A DNA stretch of 10,901 nucleotides from Legionellales bacterium UBA4759 (lineage in GTDB: Bacteria > Pseudomonadota > Gammaproteobacteria > Legionellales > Legionellaceae). Under the pieces are notes generated by a model. That model was not told the DNA's origin. It saw nothing but the letters and a program-made list of their open reading frames with translations, and made no database searches. The stretch covers positions 1 through 10,901 of the forward strand of contig DHHZ01000035.1 of the NCBI GenBank assembly GCA_002403515.1, written 5' to 3'. Below, piece by piece: positions 1-7,016 of this stretch (positions are counted from its first letter, which is position 1; each line of letters opens with the position of its first letter). Position numbers and translations under genes: made by a program.

Positions 1-972
1 GTCTATTAAGTTTAAATCCAGATTTATATTCCTCAAATGAGATTTCTTGTTCAAGCTCAAATGTCCCTCATAATTTGGTTTGGTAAAAGAATCTAGACTT
101 CGAAATTCTGGCAACGATGGATTCAACTGCGATTGTAAACAAAGTGGGATATTTTTATAAAGTCTTAACTGTAATAATTTTCCCAAATTGAGGAGATTTT
201 GAGGGGTTTTTTTGATGAATGAGGGCAAGGTTTGATAAAATTCGGGAGCATAATAAGGTAATGTCCCCCAAAAACCTTCTTTAGGTGGGCGGTCATTAAC
301 CAATAGGCAATCATCATAATCAATTAAATATGCTTTGATTTTTCCATCGACCAACTCGATGCAAAAATTTTCTGGTTTTATATCGGTATGAATGATGCCC
401 CTTTGATGGACTTCTTCCACTTCCTCAAGTAAAGCTCTAGTTAAATCTTCTTGAAACTCTTCTAGGGGATTTATTTTCAAAAATGTCAGTAAATTTATAC
501 CAATGTGGCGCATGACTTGATAGGCTTTATGATTTTGAAAAAATCCAGGCTGTGTATAAACTTCAGGTGCTAACTCATGAAATCTTTTGAAATAAAGATG
601 AGGACTGGCCAATTGTTTTAATATCAGATGAGTGTGTGAGGGGAAATGAACAATGAGCTGTAAATTAGAATATACCCAATCTATTTCATGTAGAAAAAAA
701 TAAACTTTCATGTTAAGTAATATAGCATCATGGTTAAAATGGTCGTTTTCTTGTTTTTTGGTCAGAGGAATTCTAGTTCCCCATAAAGCGGGTAGCTCAT
801 AATACCTTTGCCCATCTTCATCGGGCTTGGTTAATTTGAGACCGTATAAATGCTTATCCCAAAAATTCATATCCGTGATTTCGGTATAGGTCATGGGAGT
901 ACTCATATATTCAATGACTACTTGGTACTCTTCGGTAGTTAATGTTTCAACAGATTCAAAAAAATTTAGCAT
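1..972 (-). CDS. Protein kinase-like protein, eukaryotic type (3' end outside window)
   Basis: The reading frame opens at an ATG at 972 and is still open at base 1, giving 324 residues. The C-lobe of a Ser/Thr-type protein kinase is clear. The catalytic loop reads HTDIKPEN (residues 195-202: Asp197 base, Lys199, Asn202). The metal-binding motif is DYD (218-220) in place of DFG. The activation segment ends GTLPYYAPE, with APE at 242-244. The Arg that normally precedes the catalytic Asp is Thr, so this is a non-RD kinase. About 190 residues lie before the catalytic loop, and I cannot identify a glycine loop or the ATP-anchoring Lys there; the N-lobe is divergent or replaced. Secreted kinases of this kind are known effectors in Legionella, but that role here is inference. 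The last 20 codons read less like protein than an alternative frame, so a frameshift near base 62 is possible. No strong ribosome site precedes the ATG. Confidence 0.75.
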   Translation of the reverse strand, partial: MLNFFESVETLTTEEYQVVIEYMSTPMTYTEITDMNFWDKHLYGLKLTKPDEDGQRYYELPALWGTRIPLTKKQENDHFNHDAILLNMKVYFFLHEIDWVYSNLQLIVHFPSHTHLILKQLASPHLYFKRFHELAPEVYTQPGFFQNHKAYQVMRHIGINLLTFLKINPLEEFQEDLTRALLEEVEEVHQRGIIHTDIKPENFCIELVDGKIKAYLIDYDDCLLVNDRPPKEGFWGTLPYYAPEFYQTLPSFIKKTPQNLLNLGKLLQLRLYKNIPLCLQSQLNPSLPEFRSLDSFTKPNYEGHLSLNKKSHLRNINLDLNLID

Positions 973-1036
973 AAGAAAAGCAAATGGTTTTTTACAAAAG
1001 ATCAAATTTTAAACATTTTTTCATAAAAAATCAATT

Positions 1037-1672
1037 TTAAGTGGATTTTTGTAAATAAAAAAGCACTTCATCGTCTCTAACGGGATTGAATTGTGCATAC
1101 CATTGACCCACAGCTTGAAAGCTGTCAGGAATTAATGGACAAATAATTTGATTACAAAGGGGGGCAATATCCGTCAGTGCATCACTTGCGCCAACTGGTA
1201 CTGCAACAATCAACTCTTTGGGGTGGTGTTCTTGAATCGCCAATATCGCAGCTTTGATACTCAAGCCCGTAGCCATACCATCATCAACCAAAATCACGAT
1301 TTTATTTTGAACATCAGGAAAAGGTTTTTTATGACGATAAATAGCCTCACGTCTAGCCAATTCATTTTTTTCATCTCGAAGAACCATTTCTATAGCACTT
1401 TTATCGATTGCTAGGTTTTGTATAGTCTCTTCATCAAATATTGCAATCTCTCCACTTGCAATGGCACCTATGGCGTATTCTTGATTATTCGGCATGCCAA
1501 TTTTTCTAACAATCATAGCATCCATCGGTACATGTAAAATTTTGGCTATTTCATAAGCTACAGGAACTCCACCACGCGCCATACCCAACACCATCGCATC
1601 TTTTAGATTTTTGTAATTCATTAATAACTGCGAAAGTAAAAAACCTGCATGATTTCTGTCTTGATATTGCAT
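1037..1672 (-). CDS. Predicted phosphoribosyltransferase (PRTase type I fold)
   Basis: A 211-residue cytosolic protein of the stand-alone predicted phosphoribosyltransferase family (COG1926-like). The N-terminus has the family's DRxxAG start (residues 5-10). MARGGVPVAYEIA (31-43) forms the conserved glycine-rich segment. The PRPP-binding loop is unmistakable: VILVDDGMATGLS (126-138), with the paired acidic residues Asp130-Asp131 followed by the small and hydroxyl residues that hold the 5-phosphate. Length is normal for the family, whose substrate is not established; it could be a nucleobase salvage enzyme, but no base-specificity motif shows this. The gene lies upstream of the kinase on the same strand with a 64-base gap, so cotranscription is possible. 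The start codon follows an A-rich stretch with only a weak Shine-Dalgarno. Confidence 0.88.
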   Translation of the reverse strand: MQYQDRNHAGFLLSQLLMNYKNLKDAMVLGMARGGVPVAYEIAKILHVPMDAMIVRKIGMPNNQEYAIGAIASGEIAIFDEETIQNLAIDKSAIEMVLRDEKNELARREAIYRHKKPFPDVQNKIVILVDDGMATGLSIKAAILAIQEHHPKELIVAVPVGASDALTDIAPLCNQIICPLIPDSFQAVGQWYAQFNPVRDDEVLFYLQKST

Positions 1673-2015
1673 CTTATTTCTTAGATTGGAATCCCTAATA
1701 AAAAATATAGTTCATTTGTAACCAATGCGCTCTGAAAATCACAAAATCATTTTTTTGAATTGGTTATCAAAGGGCTATACCACAAAAGAAATCAATCATT
1801 CCTGTAGTTTATTTTGTAGCATGATTGATACTGCAAATCTTATTGAGCTCCAAGACGACATGGACTCGATCTTTCGTCGGAGCGTTTAAATTAGAAAATT
1901 TACCAGTCTCAATTAAAAGTTTAGCGGGTATTGATTTTATCGATAACCAGAGCCCTTGATTTGTCTGTTCGTTTTATGTACAATAAAATGCTATTTTATA
2001 GATTTGGTGTCTTTT
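1673..2015. other. Intergenic region with degenerate coding traces
   Basis: No intact gene is visible. The stretch separates the divergent phosphoribosyltransferase (minus) and the unknown gene at 2016 (plus). It holds a 54-codon plus-strand frame at 1725-1889 that begins plausibly (MRSENHKIIFLNWLSKGYT) but then loses protein-like character. Overlapping it are two short frames that together resemble a leucine-rich repeat (1859-1956, listed separately). The mixture of short protein-like runs in all three frames suggests a decayed gene. Confidence 0.5.
1859..1956 (+). pseudogene. Leucine-rich-repeat gene remnant (frameshifted)
   Basis: One frame (1859-1891) reads HGLDLSSERLN. The next frame from 1888 reads KLENLPVSIKSLAGIDFIDN and runs to a TGA at 1957. 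Joined by a frame slip near 1888, they give the rhythm LDLSxxxL...LPxSIxxL...IDFIDN, close to the bacterial LRR consensus LxxLPxxIxxLxxLxxLDLxxN. Neither frame is long enough to be a gene on its own. The call rests on spacing of Leu, Ile and Asn alone, so chance is a real possibility. If right, an LRR protein gene once stood here and only about one and a half repeats survive. Confidence 0.35.
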
Positions 2016-2891
2016 ATGTTAAAATTTTTTCAAAATTTTTGGCAAAAAATCAATATTTTTTTTAATCAAATCAATGCCTTCTTTGCTGCTTGGTTTTCAA
2101 CTCAAGAAATTCATACTCCACCTGTGGAACCAAAAAAAACCGAGAATTTATCTTTTCCAGTAGTTACTGCCCCCCCCATAACCCCATCTTGCTATTTAAA
2201 AAATGAAAGACAATCTTGTGATGAAATTCGATTTAATGAAATGATAAATCATATTAGGGAATTATTAGGAGATTTAATTGCTATTGATAGCGCTTATGAA
2301 GAGGGATTTCCATATTTAAAGAGAACTTTTGGTGCTAATGCTGATTTTAAATTAGATATTTCTTTACAAACACCGGCTTTGTTTTCTGCGCTATATAAAG
2401 TATTGAGTCCGATGTATGTTCATCAAGCAAATAAATATTGGTTTATTCTTTTTTTTGATTCTAAAATAGTCAAAGACCATCCTTTATGGTCAGAAGAAGG
2501 GCGTTTGCAGGCCTTTCATAAAATTTATGATTTATTGGTGGAAGATACTTTGGTGATGGGGGGCCGTCTTGGACAAAACACTAAGGATTTTTGTGAGTGC
2601 CATCCTGATTTTTCTCCTGAACAGGTGAAGAATCTTCTTGCTATGTATTTTAGTCAATCTAGACAGAGATTTATGCAAACAACTGACATGGAAGAAAAAA
2701 GATCTATCTTGCTAAGAATTGCTAAAGGTTATAATCCAATTAGAGATGATTATAAATTCTTCTCAAAAACTGTTCTCAATCAAGCCTGTCAATTAAAATT
2801 ATTGATGCTTTATTTTAATAGAAAAAAAGATGTTAATTATCCAGTTGATAGTCATGGAATTGAAGATTTTTTGATTGGGCAAAGACCTTAA
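2016..2891 (+). CDS. Hypothetical protein of 291 residues
   Basis: I do not recognise this family. The frame can be extended upstream to a TTG at 1956, but that stretch overlaps the putative LRR remnant and has no ribosome site. The ATG at 2016 is preceded by a GGTG about 6 bases upstream and is the better start. The first 30 residues (MLKFFQNFWQKINIFFNQ onward) are strongly aromatic and amphipathic, with no cleavable signal pattern. A short proline-rich linker follows, then an apparently globular, mainly helical domain from about residue 60. That domain is rich in Asp, Lys, Phe and Tyr. A run of eight C residues (2170-2177) encodes the proline-rich linker and is striking in such AT-rich DNA. 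The gene lies 72 bases before the TPR-nucleotidyltransferase gene on the same strand. Confidence 0.7.
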   Translation: MLKFFQNFWQKINIFFNQINAFFAAWFSTQEIHTPPVEPKKTENLSFPVVTAPPITPSCYLKNERQSCDEIRFNEMINHIRELLGDLIAIDSAYEEGFPYLKRTFGANADFKLDISLQTPALFSALYKVLSPMYVHQANKYWFILFFDSKIVKDHPLWSEEGRLQAFHKIYDLLVEDTLVMGGRLGQNTKDFCECHPDFSPEQVKNLLAMYFSQSRQRFMQTTDMEEKRSILLRIAKGYNPIRDDYKFFSKTVLNQACQLKLLMLYFNRKKDVNYPVDSHGIEDFLIGQRP

Positions 2892-2921
2892 TCACACGAT
2901 AGTCTATATTTTTTATAAACT

Positions 2922-2927
2922 TATAAT
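2922..2927 (+). promoter_or_regulatory. Candidate -10 box for the 2964 gene block
   Basis: A perfect TATAAT sits 36 bases before the ATG at 2964, in the 72-base gap after the preceding gene. No convincing -35 hexamer stands 16-18 bases upstream, and such hexamers are common by chance in AT-rich DNA. Confidence 0.35.
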
Positions 2928-2963
2928 TACAATCAACGCATTAACATATTTTAATGATTTAAG

Positions 2964-4490
2964 ATGCCGCACTTGGATTCTATAAAAGCAACACCCGAAC
3001 ATTTATCTGTTATCAGTTCTGCTTGTTCTCTTTTGATATTAAAAAAATCCAAAGCTGCTATTTCAAAATTGGAGTCCTTGCCAGCTGCAAACCGTCATGA
3101 TGAGTGGTATTTTTTAAGAGGGCGCTGCGCCATCATAGAGAACTCTATAGAAGAGGCTTATTACTTCTTTGAGCAAATTGAAAATATCTATGATGCCAAG
3201 TTTTTTAATATTTACTTGGAATTTTTGCGTGAAAACAGATTTTTCGTAAAAGAAATTGTGGTTTTAGAAAATCATCCGCAAAAATTCAAGCATAAAAAAA
3301 TCATGTTAAGACTTGCTAAATGCTACACAAATTCAGGTCTTTTTGAAAATGCCCGCTTGGTATACGATGAGGCTATTCGAGTTTTACCTATATACCGTGA
3401 TGTTAAAATGGAGTTTATTCGTTTTTTAATAAAAAATAATCAACCAGGTTTGTTGGATTATTTAAGAGTTTTTATTCAAGAGCATCATTACAATTATAAT
3501 TTTAGATTGATATATATCCAGCAGTGTCTTAAAAAAAATGAAATGCTTTTGGCTTTATTTAGTCTTCAGGAGGCTTTTCAACAATCTCCTTACATCCTGG
3601 AATTTCACGCACTCTGGATTGAATATTATGTGATGAATGCAAATATCATTCATGCATCTTTGCAAATTCAGTATGCATTGTGGTTATTTCAATTCTCAGA
3701 TAAAGCCATTGAGATGGTTGCTAACTTGCAAACGCGATTTCATGTTTTAAGATATCCTATTGAGCTTTTAGTGCCTTATCAAGTTCTTTTGCCAACAGAT
3801 ATTCAATGTGCGTTTGCATTATTATCAACGCATCCCCATCAGGTTTATTTAGTGGGTAGTTGTATACACAATTTATTACAAGACAGACGCTTAGATTACT
3901 ACCAAGACATTGATTTTGTCACAGATGCCACGCCACTTCATCAAACTCAATTTTTACCAAGCCCTTATTATCCTCGATTATTTTCGGCATTTATTCAAAA
4001 TTTTCATGGAAAAACCAATAAAATCGATTGTTATGTTTCAACAGCATCACCTGAAAAGTTTATTCATGATGATGTTCAAAGCAGAGATTTTACTATCAAT
4101 AGTTTTTATTGCGATAGACATGGATACATCTACGACTCAACGGGGCTTGCCTATTATGATTTTTACTTTAGAAATTTAAGAACGATAAAGCCTCCTGCGC
4201 TATCTTTTGTAGAAGACCCCATTCGATTGATTCGTGCGATTAAATACATTTTAATGGGCTACATACCGACACCTGAAGTCGACTTCGCCATTCGTCAATG
4301 GCAGATGACAGGCGTTATTCCTATGGAACACATATTTGCTGTCACTCGAAAAATTCTCAAGAGCTATTTGAAATTAGATTTTGTGCAAGCTTTGATAGAG
4401 TTTGGTTTATTACAAAAATTATATGATATTCCACAAGAACAAACATTCGACGAAAGTGTTTTGGCGCTTGAGCAAAAGATATCTCCTTAA
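2964..4490 (+). CDS. TPR repeat protein fused to a class II tRNA nucleotidyltransferase/poly(A) polymerase-type head domain
   Basis: A 508-residue two-part protein. Residues about 15-260 form TPR-like helical hairpins; the clearest is around 112-142 (RLAKCYTNSGLFENARLVYDEAI). Residues about 280-490 match the head and neck of the CCA-adding enzyme/PAP I family. Motif A is VYLVGSCIHNLL (294-305) plus the metal-binding pair DID (315-317). Motif B is RDFTINSF (374-381). Motif C is D391..G394..D399..R406. Motif D is EDPIRLIR (417-424), the template-like EDxxR of CCA enzymes. A neck-like helical stretch with gLLqkLY follows near 480-487. Two oddities stand out: motif A has GSCIHN where the family has GGxVRD, and there is no room for a body or tail RNA-binding domain. 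The enzyme may therefore transfer nucleotides to something other than a tRNA 3' end, or be inactive. It lies 11 bases before the lipase gene. Start choice is uncertain because no clear Shine-Dalgarno precedes the ATG. Confidence 0.85.
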   Translation: MPHLDSIKATPEHLSVISSACSLLILKKSKAAISKLESLPAANRHDEWYFLRGRCAIIENSIEEAYYFFEQIENIYDAKFFNIYLEFLRENRFFVKEIVVLENHPQKFKHKKIMLRLAKCYTNSGLFENARLVYDEAIRVLPIYRDVKMEFIRFLIKNNQPGLLDYLRVFIQEHHYNYNFRLIYIQQCLKKNEMLLALFSLQEAFQQSPYILEFHALWIEYYVMNANIIHASLQIQYALWLFQFSDKAIEMVANLQTRFHVLRYPIELLVPYQVLLPTDIQCAFALLSTHPHQVYLVGSCIHNLLQDRRLDYYQDIDFVTDATPLHQTQFLPSPYYPRLFSAFIQNFHGKTNKIDCYVSTASPEKFIHDDVQSRDFTINSFYCDRHGYIYDSTGLAYYDFYFRNLRTIKPPALSFVEDPIRLIRAIKYILMGYIPTPEVDFAIRQWQMTGVIPMEHIFAVTRKILKSYLKLDFVQALIEFGLLQKLYDIPQEQTFDESVLALEQKISP

Positions 4491-4501
4491 GAGGTTAATG
4501 A

Positions 4502-5491
4502 ATGAACATTGAATCTAAAGTCATAAATTGGCTGTTGCGTGAAGGAGATTTAAACTTTACTTATCAAGATTATTGGGTTTTGATTTTTTTCACAATGGTT
4601 TATGCCAACCCACAAATGTCACAACAGTTTTTTCATGCATTGTATGAAAGATTACCCCAAGATACTCATAACGAGAAAAATGAAATTAGATTTTATAATA
4701 TTTTATCGTACATGGCTTATTGCAATCCCAAACAAGATCAAGAAATAAGTCTTTTGGGTCGTGTTTATAAAATGGATAGAATTCAATTAACATCAGGCTG
4801 GTTAAGTTCTCCTTATTATGCCTATGGATTTAAATCAAAAGATGGAGAAGGGCCCTCGTATTTAATTTTTAAAGGGACCACTTTTCCAAGCGATAATGGA
4901 TTTCTAGCCTCATTACTGGCTGACTCGAAACCTGGTGGAGCAATTGGCAGTCAATTGTATGCGCGTGGTGCTTTATCTATCCAAGCCTGGCTTAAGTCTC
5001 AACCTGGACAAGTGATTTGCGTAGGGCAAAGCTTAGGTGGAGCCATGAGCTTACATACCCATATTCATCAACCGCAGCAAGTTGACTTTTTTGCGGTTAA
5101 TCCACCCAGCCTAACTCGTCGTGAACAAAAGATTTATGAATCTCATGGGATGGCTCAAGCCTCATTTCGAACCTTGAAGGTGGTTGCTCATCATGCAGAC
5201 CCAGTTTTTAACCTTGGTAGTCAATATTTACCAAAAAACACCCTTATTTGTCGGCATGGAAAATTGCGTGAAAATATGTTTTTCGCCCATGCAAGATGTG
5301 TGGGGGATGATGAATTAAAGTTTGAACCATACCAGGATAATGTAATTAAACCCCATTATTTCTGGAAAATTCTGAAACCTTTTTTGTATGTATTCGTTCT
5401 TTTTTTAACCCTGATTGCGTTACCGCTGAATATAATGATTCAATTGTGCTCTGAAAAAGAGGATATTCATAATCCACTGGCTATGAGATAA
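4502..5491 (+). CDS. Class 3 lipase-like alpha/beta hydrolase with C-terminal membrane anchor
   Basis: A 329-residue protein with the layout of a class 3 lipase. A strand and oxyanion-type segment YLIFKGTTF (120-128) is followed by the nucleophile elbow VGQSLGGA (174-181, Ser177). Next come VNPPS (199-203), at the usual position of the strand after the elbow, and HHADPVFNLG (230-239), where Asp233 is the likely acid residue. The catalytic His is probably His263 or His252; I cannot decide. Near the C-terminus a hydrophobic segment (about 292-315) precedes a short charged tail, so the enzyme is probably anchored in a membrane, with no N-terminal signal peptide. It should cleave an ester, perhaps a lipid acyl ester, but the substrate is unknown. 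An AAGAGG ribosome site overlaps the end of the upstream gene (11-base gap), which supports cotranscription with the TPR-nucleotidyltransferase. Confidence 0.8.
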   Translation: MNIESKVINWLLREGDLNFTYQDYWVLIFFTMVYANPQMSQQFFHALYERLPQDTHNEKNEIRFYNILSYMAYCNPKQDQEISLLGRVYKMDRIQLTSGWLSSPYYAYGFKSKDGEGPSYLIFKGTTFPSDNGFLASLLADSKPGGAIGSQLYARGALSIQAWLKSQPGQVICVGQSLGGAMSLHTHIHQPQQVDFFAVNPPSLTRREQKIYESHGMAQASFRTLKVVAHHADPVFNLGSQYLPKNTLICRHGKLRENMFFAHARCVGDDELKFEPYQDNVIKPHYFWKILKPFLYVFVLFLTLIALPLNIMIQLCSEKEDIHNPLAMR

Positions 5492-5511
5492 TTTGTAATT
5501 TGTAATTTGTA
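5491..5511 (+). repeat. Three tandem copies of ATTTGTA
   Basis: Three perfect 7-base copies fill the gap between the stop codon of the lipase gene and the Shine-Dalgarno of the permease gene. The last base of the third copy is the first base of the AAGGA site. Copy-number change would alter the intergenic length but no reading frame. Confidence 0.85.
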
Positions 5512-5521
5512 AGGATTTAAA

Positions 5522-6415
5522 TTGATTTCGTTTATTGTTATCACCATGTTGATTTTAACTTTAGCTTGTATGTTCGTGATGTTTCAAAAACTAAGATTAC
5601 AAGATAAACCTAAACTTTCCAAAACAGACCATTTAAAGTTAATCGGTAGCGGAATAGTCGCCTTTATTGCAGATACCATTGGGGTTGGTAGTTTTGCTGT
5701 GAATATCGCAATGGCTAAAGCACTTAAAACATTTGAAGATGATGAATTACCGCCTATGGTCAATGGCGCTCAAATTATACCAGGTGCTTTGGAATCTATA
5801 TTTTTCATGAATGTCATTTCTGTAGACATTTTAACCTTGGTTGTTTTGGTTTTGGGAACATGTTTAGGCGGTTTGTTAGGCGGACACATTGTAAGTCGTT
5901 TAAGCAAACAAGCCATACGATTGATGATGGTATGTTGTTTTAGTTTGATTATATTTCTTTTGGTTTCAAAACAAATGCAATGGTTGCCAGTCGGTGGCGA
6001 GTTAATGGCTTTATCTTCATGGAAACTTGCCGTGGGTTTTGTTGCCATGACTGTTTGCGGTGCTTTAACTTCTGCTGGCATCGGGCTTTTTGCGATGGTT
6101 CAAGGCGTCTTGTTTTTACTAGGGGTATCACCAGCTGTAGCATTTCCTATCATGACCACTGCGGGTGCTATGCAACAACCCCTCACAACTTTGGTGTTTT
6201 TAAAACAAAACAAAATCCCTTTGAAAAAAACTTTGATTGTAAGCTTTGGTGGATGTCTTGGCGTGTTGATGGTCATGCCATTTTTCTCAAGCATCACCAC
6301 CAGTTGGTTGCATAATTTATTGATGTGCATTTTGACTTACAATATATTCATGATTGGCCGTGCTTATATCAATGAGCGCAATGCTTTCAAAGCCAATGAA
6401 TTATCTTTGGCCTAA
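5522..6415 (+). CDS. TauE/SafE (DUF81) family membrane permease
   Basis: A 297-residue, strongly hydrophobic inner-membrane protein. The TauE/SafE pattern shows in two similar halves. The first has IVAFIADTIGVGSFAV (45-60) and a glycine-rich helix near 105-121 (VLVLGTCLGGLLGG). The second has VCGALTSAGIGLFAMVQGVL (178-197) and the glycine-rich SFGGCLGVLMVMPF (241-254). About eight membrane segments are visible. The family is linked to export of sulfite, sulfoacetate or other small organosulfur anions, but most members have no proven substrate and none is implied here. The start is a TTG at 5522, supported by a clear AAGGA at 5511-5515 with a 6-base spacer; no ATG fits as well. It follows the lipase gene by 30 bases and is probably the last gene of that operon, since a strong terminator follows directly. 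Confidence 0.87.
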   Translation: MISFIVITMLILTLACMFVMFQKLRLQDKPKLSKTDHLKLIGSGIVAFIADTIGVGSFAVNIAMAKALKTFEDDELPPMVNGAQIIPGALESIFFMNVISVDILTLVVLVLGTCLGGLLGGHIVSRLSKQAIRLMMVCCFSLIIFLLVSKQMQWLPVGGELMALSSWKLAVGFVAMTVCGALTSAGIGLFAMVQGVLFLLGVSPAVAFPIMTTAGAMQQPLTTLVFLKQNKIPLKKTLIVSFGGCLGVLMVMPFFSSITTSWLHNLLMCILTYNIFMIGRAYINERNAFKANELSLA

Positions 6416-6419
6416 AAAG

Positions 6420-6441
6420 AGCGCTTCGGCGCTTTTTTTTT
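6420..6441 (+). terminator. Intrinsic terminator with UUCG loop, probably bidirectional
   Basis: AGCGC, loop TTCG, then GCGCT and a run of nine T (6433-6441). The C(UUCG)G tetraloop is an especially stable type. The A-run before the stem reads as a T-run on the other strand (TCTTTTT), so the same hairpin can end both the permease transcript and the convergent heat-shock transcript, whose stop codon lies inside the T tract. Confidence 0.93.
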
Positions 6442-6877
6442 AAGCTTTGTCAATTTTGATTTGTTGGGAAGATTTTAATTTTGGAACATTAATCCACAAC
6501 ATACCTTTTTTAAAATTAGCAGAGCATCTGCTCAAATCAGCTGTCGCAGGCATAGCAATATGCCTTTCATACCGACCATAGGCTATCTCACGAAATATAT
6601 AATTTTTATTTTCATCTTTTTTAGAAACAGATTTTTCGCCACGAATGGTTAAAACATTGCCTTTGATAGAGAGCCTAATGTCTGTTTCATCCAGTCCTGG
6701 AAGCTCAACCTCAAGTTTAAAACCATGGGTGTCTTCCACTAAATCTAGGGCAGGTGATAACAGCATATTGTCAAAATTTTTTAAAAAATTTGATTTGTGT
6801 TCAAAGACATCTGCTATCCCATGTAAAGCTTTGTCAATTTCTTGATGCATTTTCCCTTTTTTTTCGATCGAGCCCAT
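6440..6877 (-). CDS. Small heat-shock protein, Hsp20/alpha-crystallin family
   Basis: An ATP-independent cytosolic chaperone that holds unfolding proteins. Counting from the ATG at 6877, it has 145 residues. The alpha-crystallin domain spans about residues 42-133: PALDLVEDTHGFKLEVELPGL (42-62, written here as a landmark), NVLTIRGEK (74-82) and the closing KGMLWINVPK (124-133), equivalent to the family's A-x-x-x-n-GvL-I-x-x-P. A C-terminal IKI (140-142) is the I-x-I motif that docks dimers into oligomers. The frame stays open to an ATG at 6898, but the perfect AAGGAG at 6885-6890 lies 7 bases before the ATG at 6877; it would lie inside the longer version and only one base before the ATG at 6883. 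The shorter start is preferred. The gene converges on the permease gene and shares its terminator. Confidence 0.93.
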   Translation of the reverse strand: MGSIEKKGKMHQEIDKALHGIADVFEHKSNFLKNFDNMLLSPALDLVEDTHGFKLEVELPGLDETDIRLSIKGNVLTIRGEKSVSKKDENKNYIFREIAYGRYERHIAMPATADLSRCSANFKKGMLWINVPKLKSSQQIKIDKA

Positions 6878-6884
6878 TTTCATT

Positions 6885-6890
6885 CTCCTT
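6885..6890 (-). promoter_or_regulatory. Shine-Dalgarno of the heat-shock gene (decides the start)
   Basis: AAGGAG on the minus strand, 7 bases before the ATG at 6877. This moves the start inward from the longest open frame (6898) and from the in-between ATG at 6883. Confidence 0.85.
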
Positions 6891-6911
6891 AAAACCATTC
6901 GCTACAATTCC

Positions 6912-6917
6912 ATTATA
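6912..6917 (-). promoter_or_regulatory. -10 box of the heat-shock gene
   Basis: A perfect TATAAT on the minus strand, about 35 bases before the start codon at 6877, implying a short leader. No good -35 hexamer is visible at 16-18 bases and no sigma-32 pattern (CTTGAAA with CCCCAT) can be seen, so heat control, if present, may work another way. Confidence 0.5.
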
Positions 6918-7016
6918 GTTCGAAAAAAAGCAATAAACACTTTAATTTTTAACTCTATGTACAAAAAATGATTAATAATGTATAGTCCTTTTATTTAATT
7001 ATTTGGATGTTTATTT

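Noticed and set aside
1148..1414. Plus-strand open frame antisense to the phosphoribosyltransferase
   Set aside because: No ribosome site, poor composition, and the minus-strand gene has a clear PRPP-binding motif.
3910..4179. Open frame inside the nucleotidyltransferase head domain
   Set aside because: It overlaps conserved motifs A and B of the real frame and has no expression signals.
5770..6330. Several open frames on both strands inside the permease gene
   Set aside because: They are shadows of a strongly hydrophobic gene whose TauE/SafE pattern is clear.
6645..6845. Plus-strand frame antisense to the heat-shock gene
   Set aside because: It mirrors the alpha-crystallin domain and has no ribosome site.
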